Assembly (NCBI RefSeq): GCF_046546515.1
Contig: NZ_JBKHKJ010000021.1
Span: forward strand, 1 to 64,000
Length of the DNA: 64,000 nucleotides
Direction: 5' to 3'
DNA from: Parasediminibacterium sp046546515
GTDB taxonomy: Bacteria; Bacteroidota; Bacteroidia; Chitinophagales; Chitinophagaceae
The notes beneath the pieces were generated by a model. The model made no database searches, was not told the DNA's origin, and saw nothing but the letters and a program-made list of their open reading frames with translations. A program made the position numbers and the translations under genes. Every line of letters starts with the position of its first letter. Position 1 is the stretch's first letter. Below, one piece after another: positions 1 to 8,414 of the stretch.

Positions 1-235
1 TGTAAGATTTCTAATTGATATAAAGTCTACTTTTTGGAGGCATTGCCACTAGTTGTTTGTAAACTTCTTTTTCTTAGTATTTCTTCGCGTTTTTGTGCCT
101 TTGTGGCTAAAAAAGCATATTAAATGTGGTGAGTAGTAACAATGAGTTGACTGATTGTAATTAAAAACCCTGTTCTAATAAAGGTTCAATTACTTTTGAC
201 TGGCTCAAATACAATTGGGGCAAAATAATATAGGA
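1..235. repeat. Half copy of dispersed GCCAC-type repeat, left edge
   Basis: No gene is visible here. Positions 62-112 carry the right half of the dispersed family, a pyrimidine-rich block then TTTGTGCCTTTGTGGC, and GAGTAGTAACAA at 131-142 matches the outer end seen reversed near 40587. The left half is missing or lies beyond the window. Confidence 0.6.
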
Positions 236-967
236 ATGAATCAAATAAAGTTTACCGCAGACGAAAGGAAATTGCTCGAGGAAGTTTTACAAAAACGCTT
301 GGACACATACGCACTTGAACCAACACCGCAAAAAACCAACAGATCTAAAGTGCCAATACAAGGCAAAACCCGGTACAAGGAAGCAATTATCTCTGTGCTT
401 GATAAAATTTTAAAAGATGACGCTATTACTTTGAACAGGGTTGAAAAAATAATATGCAGGAGCTGCATAAAGGAATACCATGATGGCTTGCATCCCCAGC
501 TTTATTTGCCTACGGTAATTGCTTGGTTAACCATTACTGACCATCAAATACAACTGGTACGCCAGCTTGATATGTGCAGCGATATTTTGGTTAAGTGCAG
601 CATACCAGACAAGAGCAAACCTTTTATTAAGTTCCACAATGGCTACCGATTAGGCAACCAACTGGCAAAAATTGAAAAAATAAAACAATGCGACAAAATC
701 CTTTTGTCAAAAGCAGGGCTAAACGATATTTATAAAATAGCATTCGTTTATCAAGACAATGCGTATTTAACCTTAAACCTAAAAGAAAACCTGTCATTAG
801 CAGAAAATGAGTTTGTGCAGTTGGATGGCCAATCCCTAGAAAAACTGGCTGCCAGCAAGTTTACCATGCTCACAACAAAAGACATAGCCAAAACAATGCT
901 GGCACTATGCGAACCCTACCACTACCCCGAAAATGTTTTGGAAAGTGTGGGCATATTGCTGGATTAG
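236..967 (+). CDS. Hypothetical protein, 243 aa
   Basis: I do not recognise this family. The ATG at 236 is preferred to a TTG at 215, because an AGGA lies just upstream of it and the protein then starts MNQIKFTADERK. The sequence is soluble-looking with no signal peptide or membrane segment. Residues about 40-125 are helical and Lys-rich, with two cysteines in an IICRSCIKEYHDG stretch. It stands alone on the plus strand beside a minus-strand group of small genes. The function is unknown; the coding call rests on length and clean codon use. Confidence 0.7.
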   Translation: MNQIKFTADERKLLEEVLQKRLDTYALEPTPQKTNRSKVPIQGKTRYKEAIISVLDKILKDDAITLNRVEKIICRSCIKEYHDGLHPQLYLPTVIAWLTITDHQIQLVRQLDMCSDILVKCSIPDKSKPFIKFHNGYRLGNQLAKIEKIKQCDKILLSKAGLNDIYKIAFVYQDNAYLTLNLKENLSLAENEFVQLDGQSLEKLAASKFTMLTTKDIAKTMLALCEPYHYPENVLESVGILLD

Positions 968-1068
968 TAGTTTTTTTTGGGGAGGGTATGCTTTATAAAA
1001 GTAATAATTCTATACATTGCCTTTTTCAACTAGCGTATATGTGTCTTATTTTGTTGCTAAAAGCAACA

Positions 1069-1099
1069 GCATAGGGCTACGAGGTTATAAGCCTCGTAA
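1069..1099. repeat. GGGCTACGAGG hairpin repeat, copy 1
   Basis: A short hairpin, ACGAGG-TTATAAG-CCTCGT at 1079-1097, is preceded by GCATAGGGCT. A close relative with the same lead-in lies at 36823-36860. It sits between the ends of two convergent genes and could act as a weak terminator. Confidence 0.55.
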
Positions 1100-1121
1100 A
1101 ACAAGGGACTTTTCGCCACAA

Positions 1122-1490
1122 TTATGCCAGTAACTTGAAATTACTCCAACCAACTAGCAATATTTTTATGTCTTCATAAGGAAAGATATCAGTACTGGTA
1201 ACATAGCCTGTACTATTTTTATTAAAAAATATCAAACCTGCAGGCACTAATTCTGTATCATAATTATCAATACTATACATAGTCGTATCCAAATTTTCAA
1301 AATCAAATTGCCTATTGATACATTTATCAATATCTGCTATAAAATCAATAACATCATCTGGATGTGAATTCCCCCATTTACTAATAAAGCCAGATAAATA
1401 ATGTGTACCGTGAACTTCTTTTATCCCACTTGGCTTTTTTATAAAACTGATACAATATTTGTTCATGGTTTGTAATAACTCTTGATTCAT
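1122..1490 (-). CDS. Hypothetical protein, 122 aa
   Basis: This family is not recognised. It is a small soluble protein starting MNQELLQTMNKYC, without signal peptide or membrane segment, and rich in Asp, Ile and aromatic residues in the middle (residues 45-75). It is encoded just downstream of the endonuclease V and MORN-like genes on the same strand, so it may be their co-transcribed partner. Size and neighbourhood would fit an immunity-type protein, but nothing in the sequence proves this. Confidence 0.6.
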   Translation of the reverse strand: MNQELLQTMNKYCISFIKKPSGIKEVHGTHYLSGFISKWGNSHPDDVIDFIADIDKCINRQFDFENLDTTMYSIDNYDTELVPAGLIFFNKNSTGYVTSTDIFPYEDIKILLVGWSNFKLLA

Positions 1491-1539
1491 AAAAAATGAC
1501 TTATTTGAATCTCTAATTTCTATTTCCGTTTGTATAATC

Positions 1540-2040
1540 CTACACCTCCTTCGTTACCCTATCCAATTCCTTTAAAACAGTAGGTATCCTAAAACTGCCT
1601 TTCATATTGCGAACCAAATTGGCAGCTTCGCTTACATCCATCCCAATGGCAGATACAAACAAAGGGTTTTTGCTTTCTCCCCGTGTAATTGGCAACACAG
1701 TTCCCTTATTGCTGAAAAAAGATGTTTTGGCTACGCCGATTATCGGTATTGTTTTGCCCAAAGCCTCCCACAAATGGCCGCCTAGCCCATAGTTTTTATC
1801 ATTGTCAATAAACACATACCCATCTATAATAATAGCTTCCAATTGACTCAACTCCACGTTCTCCATTATTTTCATGATGCAAGGAAGTTCCCTTTTGTAA
1901 AATTTCCCGGAAACATAGGGTTCAACATTTTCTATCCATTCCACAATAATCGAAGCAGGCTGTTCATCCTCCCAATTAAAAAGTACACCTACAGCTTTTG
2001 CAGTATCGTCTCTGTAATAAATATCTAAGGCTAGTAGCAT
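1540..2040 (-). CDS. nfi: Endonuclease V-like protein lacking the C-terminal His
   Basis: Endonuclease V nicks DNA or RNA near deaminated bases such as inosine. The family pattern is clear: Asp6 in LALDIYY, the substrate wedge YVSGKFYKRELP with Glu51, Asp73 in IIIDGYVF, GLGGHL and IPIIGVAK, and the C-terminal NPLFVSAIG...NMKGSFRIP. The protein is 166 aa, shorter than the usual 210-230, because it starts right at the first catalytic Asp. The late metal-site His (GHRVS in the E. coli protein) is replaced by Met134 in AIGMDVS, so activity may be altered. It lies 15 nt downstream of the MORN-like gene and probably shares its transcript. Family assignment is firm; activity is uncertain. Confidence 0.85.
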   Translation of the reverse strand: MLLALDIYYRDDTAKAVGVLFNWEDEQPASIIVEWIENVEPYVSGKFYKRELPCIMKIMENVELSQLEAIIIDGYVFIDNDKNYGLGGHLWEALGKTIPIIGVAKTSFFSNKGTVLPITRGESKNPLFVSAIGMDVSEAANLVRNMKGSFRIPTVLKELDRVTKEV

Positions 2041-2055
2041 GTTTAAAATTTATTG

Positions 2056-2430
2056 TTAGTCCAGCAAGTTGTATTTAGCCACTAATTCTGAATATGTAGT
2101 ATCTGAAACAACACGGATATGCGATGTTACATTTCCATTAATATCATATTCTGTTGTATCCATTGAAAAGTGTATCCCTATCGTCAAACATTCACTTTTA
2201 AGTTCTCCTGTAGGGTAATATTCATTATCCCAACCAATATGTTCACCATTTTTATATTCATCCTCAAACTGTATATCTTTTGTATCTGGGAAATAATCAA
2301 TAATCGCATATCCAGTAAATAATTGATCTTGGTAACCCATAATCAAATTACCACCTCCTCCGGAAGCATGGCTAATAATTTCTAAATCATTATAAGGCAC
2401 CCTTATTTTATGCGGTTGTTTTAAACTCAT
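2056..2430 (-). CDS. MORN/YwqK-like small protein
   Basis: This is a small soluble protein of about 124 aa. One segment (YKNGEHIGWDNEYYPTGELK) has the spacing of MORN-type repeats as found in YwqK-like proteins, which often act as antitoxins or immunity partners. A Gly-rich stretch, ASGGGGN, lies near residue 24. Two in-frame ATGs exist (2436 and 2430) and the second is used here. It is first in a likely three-gene minus-strand group with the endonuclease V and the 122-aa protein. The functional call is tentative, because only one repeat-like segment is visible. Confidence 0.6.
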   Translation of the reverse strand: MSLKQPHKIRVPYNDLEIISHASGGGGNLIMGYQDQLFTGYAIIDYFPDTKDIQFEDEYKNGEHIGWDNEYYPTGELKSECLTIGIHFSMDTTEYDINGNVTSHIRVVSDTTYSELVAKYNLLD

Positions 2431-2619
2431 GATCATTTATTTTCTGTCATTAGTATCAATATTCAGGTTCTAAGATACAGCAATCTCGCAATTTCACCCA
2501 TATCTAAAAGGTTTATATATCAGGAAATTTACCACCGCATCAAAAAGTTTTTGTAAAAAAACCATCAAGCAAGTGTTTGCAAGCCGCTTTTACGCATTTT
2601 TGCATATATAACAAATAAC

Positions 2620-4311
2620 ATGAGAATATTAGTGTGGATAGTACTTGCCTTTGGCATTTCAGCTTCGTTTGCCCAAACTACACCCAATCAAGACAGCCTG
2701 AAAGGCTGGTACCTGAAAGACAAAGCAACAGAAGGCTTTGCAGGCATTAGCCTGAACAAAGCCTACCAGTTTTTGCAAGGCAGGAAAAGCACGCCCATCA
2801 TAGTGGCGGTAATAGATTCTGGCATAGATACACTGCACGAAGACCTGAAACCCATTTTATGGACAAACCCCAAGGAAATACCGGGCAATGGCATAGACGA
2901 TGATGGCAATGGCTATGTGGATGATGTGCATGGCTGGAATTTTTTGGGCGGCAAAGACGGAACTGAGGCAGAAAAAGCATCTTCTGAAAAGGCAAGGGTC
3001 TATCACGGCTTCAAAAACCTTTACCTCGGCAAAAATATTGACACCAACAAACTGAGCAAAGACGAGCTTTGGCAATACAAAATGTGGAAGCGGTCTGCCG
3101 CGCAAATAGAACCAAACCCCGAAACGGCTGATGAAATAAAAGGGCTAACTAGGTACATGCAAAAAATGGACGAATGCGATTCTATCATTACCAAGGAAAC
3201 GGGCATGCGTGATTTTAGTGCCGATGAGCTAGAAAAACTATCCCTTACCAGCATCGAAGGCAAGCAAGCCAAGATGATACATTTGAATTTGCTGAAAATG
3301 CTAAGTTCGGGGGCTGATGCCAAAACCAGCCTTATTAAGCAGTTGCTAAATGAGCAGTTGAGCCATTTGCAGGACGAGGTGCAGGAAAAAACAACCGCAC
3401 CAGTGGATGTACACGCCACGATAATTAAAGACAACTACAAGGACTTTAACGACAGGTATTATGGCAACACCAATATCATGGGCAAAGGCAGCATGCACGG
3501 CACGCATGTGAGCGGCATTATTGCGGCTGCCCGCAACAACGGCGTGGGCATGGACGGTATTGCAGACAATGTGAAAATAATGATGATCAGGGCAGTGCCA
3601 GATGGCGATGAGTATGATAAAGACATTGCCCTAGCCATCAGGTATGCGGTGGACAATGGCGCCAAGGTAATAAACATGAGTTTTGGCAAAAGCTACTCTC
3701 CCCAAAAGAAATGGGTGGACGAAGCCTTCCAATACGCAGCATCGAAAGACGTGCTGCTGGTACACGCAGCAGGCAACGATGGAAAAAACATAGACAGCAC
3801 AGAAAACTACCCGAGTGCCGACTTTTTATCTGGCGGCCACGCCAGCAACGTAATAACCGTTGGTGCAAGCAGCGATGCTGCCCTTACGGGTAGCTATGTG
3901 GCAGGCTTTAGCAATTATGGCAAAAATGGCACGGATGTTTTTGCTCCGGGCGTTCAGATATACAGCAGCTTGCCAGGTGGCAATGCTTATGGCTTTTTAG
4001 ATGGTACCAGCATGGCAACCCCAGTTGTGGCTGGCTTAGCAGCGTTGGTACGGTCCTACTTCCCAAAACTGTCTGCGGTGCAAACCAAAGAGGCTATTGA
4101 GCTATCGATTAGTAAACTAGACAGTACTGCAAGCGTTTATATGCCCGGCACACAAATGCTTGTAAACATGAGTGCCTTGTGCCATAGTGGAGGCTTGATC
4201 AATGCCTATGGTGCCGTAACAGAAGCAGACATATTGAGCAAAGGCCCAGGGAAAGACAAAAAGGTTAAATTGCCCAAAACCACTTTTAAAAATACTAAAG
4301 TAAAAGCATAA
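2620..4311 (+). CDS. Secreted S8 (subtilisin-like) serine protease
   Basis: This is an exported subtilase of 563 aa with signal peptide MRILVWIVLAFGISASFAQ. The catalytic triad is Asp66 (VAVIDSGID), His296 (HGTHVSGI) and Ser464 (DGTSMATP), with oxyanion Asn386 (AAGND). About 190 residues separate Asp66 from the next conserved block, including an acidic NGIDDDGNGYVDD stretch that may bind calcium; such an insert is common in Bacteroidota subtilases. There is no T9SS tail: the protein ends in a Lys-rich segment. Its stop codon overlaps the start of the DinB gene by one base (TAATG), so the two are translationally coupled. Confidence 0.93.
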   Translation: MRILVWIVLAFGISASFAQTTPNQDSLKGWYLKDKATEGFAGISLNKAYQFLQGRKSTPIIVAVIDSGIDTLHEDLKPILWTNPKEIPGNGIDDDGNGYVDDVHGWNFLGGKDGTEAEKASSEKARVYHGFKNLYLGKNIDTNKLSKDELWQYKMWKRSAAQIEPNPETADEIKGLTRYMQKMDECDSIITKETGMRDFSADELEKLSLTSIEGKQAKMIHLNLLKMLSSGADAKTSLIKQLLNEQLSHLQDEVQEKTTAPVDVHATIIKDNYKDFNDRYYGNTNIMGKGSMHGTHVSGIIAAARNNGVGMDGIADNVKIMMIRAVPDGDEYDKDIALAIRYAVDNGAKVINMSFGKSYSPQKKWVDEAFQYAASKDVLLVHAAGNDGKNIDSTENYPSADFLSGGHASNVITVGASSDAALTGSYVAGFSNYGKNGTDVFAPGVQIYSSLPGGNAYGFLDGTSMATPVVAGLAALVRSYFPKLSAVQTKEAIELSISKLDSTASVYMPGTQMLVNMSALCHSGGLINAYGAVTEADILSKGPGKDKKVKLPKTTFKNTKVKA

Positions 4312-4823
4312 TGGCAAGGCCAACAGGGGGTACATACCACCCAATATACCAGCAGCCCTATATTGATGCTGCCCAAGGGGAGACAATTGGCGAGTTAATA
4401 GCTAGTTATAGCCAAAGGCTTATTGCATTTATCAATGCCATACCCGAAGCAAAGGCAAATTACAGCTATGCTGAAAGCAAATGGACAGTGAAACAAGTAT
4501 TGCAGCATATAATAGACACGGAGCGGATATTTACATACCGTGCATTGTGCATCAGCCGTGGCGAAACAACCAACCTGCCGGGTTTTGATGAAAACAGCTA
4601 TGCAGCGAATGCCCCTGCCCAGCATAGGACATTGGCAAGTTTAAAAGAAGAATTTGCCTTGGTAAGAAAATCTACCGATATGCTGTTTGCTTCTTTTACA
4701 GAGAAGCAATTGCAGCGGGTAGGCACTACCAACAACTATATGGTTAGCGTGAATGCACTGTGCTTTATTGTTTTTGGGCATAACCTGCACCATGAAAAAG
4801 TGTTGAGGGAAAGGTATTTATAA
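4311..4823 (+). CDS. DinB-family putative metal-dependent protein
   Basis: The 170-aa protein has a DinB/YfiT-like four-helix-bundle pattern, with the early His in VLQHIIDTER and the late pair in FGHNLHHEKVL, the usual three metal ligands. Members are thiol-dependent transferases or hydrolases, or of unknown activity. Its ATG overlaps the stop of the upstream S8 protease, although the two products would act in different compartments. The substrate cannot be predicted. Confidence 0.85.
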   Translation: MARPTGGTYHPIYQQPYIDAAQGETIGELIASYSQRLIAFINAIPEAKANYSYAESKWTVKQVLQHIIDTERIFTYRALCISRGETTNLPGFDENSYAANAPAQHRTLASLKEEFALVRKSTDMLFASFTEKQLQRVGTTNNYMVSVNALCFIVFGHNLHHEKVLRERYL

Positions 4824-4880
4824 AATATTAAATCAAAAAAGAAAGGGCATCTTGTAAGTTAATTTCTCCTTTATGTCTAT

Positions 4881-5216
4881 TCAGAAGTTCAAGTTGTTTA
4901 ATTTCTCTATTAAATCATCTAGAAATAAATTCCTAATTTGCCAAACAATAGCATAATCAATTCCAAAATAGTCATGAACAATTCTATTTCTAAATCCTCT
5001 TATTCGATGCCAATCAATTTCTGCATGTTTATCCTTAAAACTTTCAGGTAAACGATTGGCTGCCTCGCCTATTATTTCAAAATTTCTAATAACAGCATCT
5101 ACGGTTTTACTATCATTGATAAAGTCTTCAAAAGAAAGGTTTTGGGTATAATCAAGGATTTTGTTGCTACTGTCAATAATATCTTCGACAAGTAACGATG
5201 CATTTCGGCTAGACAT
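4881..5216 (-). CDS. hepT: HepT-like HEPN ribonuclease toxin
   Basis: This 111-aa protein is the HEPN toxin of a HepT/MntA pair. The RNase motif is visible as RNRIVHDYFG, which fits the Rx4HxY pattern: the Arg and His are catalytic, and the Tyr is the residue modified by MntA in characterised systems. The preceding FEIIGEAANRLP segment is typical of the family. It overlaps the upstream mntA by 8 nt, so the antitoxin is made first. The motif is intact, so the toxin is probably active. Confidence 0.93.
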   Translation of the reverse strand: MSSRNASLLVEDIIDSSNKILDYTQNLSFEDFINDSKTVDAVIRNFEIIGEAANRLPESFKDKHAEIDWHRIRGFRNRIVHDYFGIDYAIVWQIRNLFLDDLIEKLNNLNF

Positions 5217-5502
5217 ATATTATTTCCGATTCAAACTGGTTAAAATATTGGTGTTTCACCCCATTTTTAGATACCAAATCCACGTTTTTTTTTAGTTTCA
5301 GTTCAATAAAGTTAGCTAGGTCTATAAATTCAATTCCAATAGGTTGGCTAAAATCAACAATAATGTCGATATCGCTAGAGGAAGCATTAAAATCCTCACG
5401 GACAATAGACCCAAACAAACCAATTGAACTAATATGATATTTAGCTATCAATTCTGGTTTGATTTGTTCAAGAATTTGTTTTATTTTATTCAAGTTTGTC
5501 AT
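5209..5502 (-). CDS. mntA: MntA-like nucleotidyltransferase antitoxin
   Basis: This 97-aa minimal nucleotidyltransferase carries the GSx10DxD active site (LFGSIVRED...SSDIDIIVDF). In studied HepT/MntA systems the enzyme adds AMP groups to a Tyr of HepT and so neutralises it. It is first in the operon. A perfect -7 box (TATTTTTG, minus strand 5507-5514) ends four bases before the ATG, so the transcript probably begins at or very near the start codon. Confidence 0.93.
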   Translation of the reverse strand: MTNLNKIKQILEQIKPELIAKYHISSIGLFGSIVREDFNASSSDIDIIVDFSQPIGIEFIDLANFIELKLKKNVDLVSKNGVKHQYFNQFESEIIYV

Positions 5503-5506
5503 GCTG

Positions 5507-5514
5507 CAAAAATA
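5507..5514 (-). promoter_or_regulatory. -7 box of mntA-hepT
   Basis: TATTTTTG matches the Bacteroidota TAnnTTTG consensus perfectly and is separated from the mntA ATG by only CAGC. A leaderless or near-leaderless transcript is inferred. No clear -33 TTTG is visible. Confidence 0.5.
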
Positions 5515-5554
5515 ACGAAAGTTTTAGTTTCGTTAAAACAACTCATTTTTTAGT

Positions 5555-5587
5555 ATAAAAAAAAGCCCCAGCAAAATGCCGAGGCTT
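5555..5587 (-). terminator. Terminator after the DUF4197 gene
   Basis: Read on the minus strand, AGCC-TCGGC...GCTGG-GGCT forms a hairpin followed by a run of eight T. It lies 20 bp past the DUF4197 stop and upstream of mntA, separating the two units. Confidence 0.75.
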
Positions 5588-5606
5588 AAATTTTCCAACC
5601 AACAAT

Positions 5607-6443
5607 CTATTTTCCACCGAATACTTTCTTCAACAAATCTGTTGTCTGGGCAACAGGGTCTTTGCGGATTTTTTGTTCTTCTTGGCCTACCGATGTAAAC
5701 ATGCCTGCCAAAGCCCTATCAGTAACATAGGCAACTAGGTCTGTATTTATTTTCTTTACAAACGGTATTTTGTTGTAGTAGCTAGTTAGCGTAGTCCAAT
5801 AGCTAGTAGCATCTACTTTATCCAACGAGGTTTGTATAACCGGGGAAAAAGCAGCTGTTAACTGGCTAGTGGTTTTTCCTTTTAGATATTCAGTGGCCGA
5901 TGTGTCGCTGCCTTTCAATATGCCAACTGCATCTGTAATGGTTATGCCTTTAATGGCATTTACAAAAATAGGTGCTGCGCTTTTAGAAGCATCTTCCGCT
6001 GCCCGGTTCATGCTCAGGATGGCATCGTCAACTTGTTTGCCCATGCCATATTCACGGAGCGTATTCTCAAGTTTTTGTGCTTCAGGTGGCATTAATATTT
6101 TCAACGCTGCATTGCCAAAAAAACCGTTTACCGAGCTTAATTTTGATGCCGCATTTTGAACGCCTACTTGCAATGCTTCTTTCAAGCCGCTGCTAATGTC
6201 TAAAGTAGAAAGGGATTTTGAGCCACCAGTAATGCCTGAAAGCAACCCACTTAAACCGCCACCGCTGCTCTGGGTAGTAGTTGTAGTAGTAGTTGTAGTG
6301 CTGGAGGAAGCACCAACAACACTACTATCTTTAGCAGGTGTTGCCGTTTTCGGTACAACTTTTTTCTTTTTTTTCGCTTTTTGTGCATCAGCGTTACCTA
6401 CGGTTATTACCATCAAAGCCGCCGCAATTAAAATTTTGTACAT
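5607..6443 (-). CDS. DUF4197-family exported protein
   Basis: The 278-aa protein starts at the ATG giving MYKILIAAALMVITVGNADAQ, a good signal peptide. Upstream in-frame codons to 6488 lack one and were left out. A Lys-rich segment follows, then nine consecutive Thr encoded by GTA/GTT-type trinucleotides, then the DUF4197 domain from about residue 75 to the end (SGLKEALQVGVQNA, FGNAALKILMPPE). The family is widespread in periplasmic or outer-membrane settings with no known activity. The gene is monocistronic, with a terminator downstream. Confidence 0.87.
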   Translation of the reverse strand: MYKILIAAALMVITVGNADAQKAKKKKKVVPKTATPAKDSSVVGASSSTTTTTTTTTQSSGGGLSGLLSGITGGSKSLSTLDISSGLKEALQVGVQNAASKLSSVNGFFGNAALKILMPPEAQKLENTLREYGMGKQVDDAILSMNRAAEDASKSAAPIFVNAIKGITITDAVGILKGSDTSATEYLKGKTTSQLTAAFSPVIQTSLDKVDATSYWTTLTSYYNKIPFVKKINTDLVAYVTDRALAGMFTSVGQEEQKIRKDPVAQTTDLLKKVFGGK

Positions 6444-6542
6444 TTTATATTTTTTAATAGAAGCCGAAAAATAAGGATGCATCGGCAACTAGAAAAGTTA
6501 AAGGATGAAAAAGTAATTTACTATCTGGTGAACTGTAAAATT

Positions 6543-8021
6543 TTACTTCAAGAACAACTCAAGCTCTACCCTCCTGTTCAATGCCCTGCCCACAGCAGTA
6601 GAGTTGGTAGCTACCGGCCTCGTTTTGCCATAGCCTATGGCATCTAGCCTGCTGGCAGATATACCTTTTTCAGATAAGTACCTTTTTACGGCATCTACCC
6701 TCGCTTGCGACAATTCCATATTGTAGCTATCGCCACCTACATTGTCAGTATGCCCGCTTACCCTAAGGTCATAATCTGGGTATTGGTTAATAATGTCAAC
6801 CACTTCGTTCAGCATTGGGTAAGACTCAGGCTTAATTATGGCCTTGGCCGTTTCAAAATAAATGCCCCGGGTAGCAAATTTCAAACGTTTTTTTACCTCT
6901 GCAGAAATTTCTGGGCAGCCCCTGTTCGATTTTGGCCCCGGTGTGTTCGGGCACCTATCAATCCTGTCTGGCACACCATCGCCGTCTGTATCTGTGTTGT
7001 CTTCTGTTGATGCTGGAGGGCAACCAGTTGCGTCTACCACGGAACCCCTTGGAGAATTAGGGCATTTGTCACGGGAGTCTGGAACGCCATCCCCATCAGA
7101 ATCTGGGTCGTAATTATTGTTTCTGTTGCTATTGTTATCTGGGCAGCCATGATTACTTACCAAACCTGGTACATCTGGGCAGGCATCGTCTATATCAGCC
7201 ACAAAATCGTGATCCCTATCTGGGCAGCCATCCAGTATTTTAGATCCAGCCACCCGAGGGCACCTGTCTAGGTAATCTGGCACGCCATCATTGTCCCAAT
7301 CTTGTGGGCAACCACGAGAGTCAACTGCAACGCCCCTTGGCGTTCCCGGGCATTGATCTTTTCTGTCCCGTACACCATCGCCGTCGGAATCAGGCGATTT
7401 GTTAATGCCAAATACTAGGCCTGCACTATGCTGGACATAAATATCGTTTGCCCAAATATCGTTTCCGCCTTTTGTTATACCGTCCCACCCATCATACAAG
7501 GGCATATATACTTTGCTAGCTATCTCAAAACTTACTGTTTCATTGATACGGAAAGTAAGCCCAAGGCCTGCCAATAAATTAGCCTTTACTCCTTCTGCAA
7601 TACCAGCCACAGAAGTACCGTTTATAAATTGGTGCGACTTTAAATAAGTGCCTCCAGCACCCAGCAGCAAAAAAGGGGCAACGCCTGCATCTTCCCTTAG
7701 CTGGTAGCCATTGTCAAATTTATATTTTAGCTGGAAATCGAGGGAGAGGAACTGTGCATCCACGCCCGCAGTCTTGGCATCGTTTTGATACTGTACCCAA
7801 TCGTAAGAAAGGGTTTCCATGAAATTGAAAAAAGGGCTGCCATATTGCTGTAACGAAATAGCAATACCTGGCTTGTAAGACTTATAGCGAAAAAGCCCAA
7901 AATGATTGCCGTTAAGGTCTCCTGTATAATCGTTCACTGTACCAGAAAAGCCAATATAACTTGACTGTCCTGAAGATGCAACTACGCAAAGTGCAAAAAC
8001 AAATGAAAGAACATATTTCAT
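6543..8021 (-). CDS. OmpA-family outer-membrane protein with TSP3 repeats
   Basis: The 492-aa protein starts at MKYVLSFVFALCVVASSGQ (signal peptide). Residues about 20-205 look like an outer-membrane beta-barrel. Residues about 211-370 hold thrombospondin type 3 calcium-binding repeats (DSDGDGVRDRKDQCP, DWDNDGVPDYLDRCP, DTDGDGVPDRIDRCP). Residues 386-492 are an OmpA domain (IYFETAKAII, SGHTDNVGG, ALNRRVELEL) with the peptidoglycan-binding Asp and Arg. It anchors the outer membrane to the wall. A strong hairpin sits in its 5' leader at 8053-8093. Confidence 0.93.
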   Translation of the reverse strand: MKYVLSFVFALCVVASSGQSSYIGFSGTVNDYTGDLNGNHFGLFRYKSYKPGIAISLQQYGSPFFNFMETLSYDWVQYQNDAKTAGVDAQFLSLDFQLKYKFDNGYQLREDAGVAPFLLLGAGGTYLKSHQFINGTSVAGIAEGVKANLLAGLGLTFRINETVSFEIASKVYMPLYDGWDGITKGGNDIWANDIYVQHSAGLVFGINKSPDSDGDGVRDRKDQCPGTPRGVAVDSRGCPQDWDNDGVPDYLDRCPRVAGSKILDGCPDRDHDFVADIDDACPDVPGLVSNHGCPDNNSNRNNNYDPDSDGDGVPDSRDKCPNSPRGSVVDATGCPPASTEDNTDTDGDGVPDRIDRCPNTPGPKSNRGCPEISAEVKKRLKFATRGIYFETAKAIIKPESYPMLNEVVDIINQYPDYDLRVSGHTDNVGGDSYNMELSQARVDAVKRYLSEKGISASRLDAIGYGKTRPVATNSTAVGRALNRRVELELFLK

Positions 8022-8052
8022 GATATTTGTATAACCCATAGAATAAAATTTT

Positions 8053-8093
8053 TGCACCTCCTGTTGCAAACATCCTTAGCAACAGGAGGTGCA
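8053..8093. promoter_or_regulatory. Perfect 15-bp hairpin in the ompA leader
   Basis: TGCACCTCCTGTTGC at 8053-8067 and its exact complement at 8079-8093 enclose an 11-base loop. It begins 32 nt upstream of the OmpA start codon on that gene's transcript and lies about 320 bp past the dapD stop. No strong T-run follows on either strand. It could be a leader structure, an mRNA-stability element or a late dapD terminator. Confidence 0.5.
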
Positions 8094-8414
8094 TGATTAT
8101 AATTTATAGAAAGGGCAAGCAATAAAACATATTTCTAGCATTAAAAAAGCCATGCTTATTCTTGTTTATTGTTTTTCCCATCCATATAACGTATAAATGC
8201 TATCATTTATTCTATAAACCGAAAAAAAAATATAAAAAAAGTAGGAAATTTCGCAATATGCAGCTTTTTTTCATAAAAATAGCTAAAAAAAGTAAGCTAA
8301 GACACTTTAGCGGTACCCGACTTGTTACTCCCTCTTTCTCATGTTCACCTTACGATTCTTTACTAACGAATAACTTCCGCTTAATTTCCTTTTACTTGCG
8401 ACCAACTCCCGCCC
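8094..8414. other. Non-coding gap between ompA and dapD
   Basis: An AT-rich stretch of 321 bp. I see no gene, no TAnnTTTG box close to ompA, and none of the window's repeat families. Confidence 0.6.
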
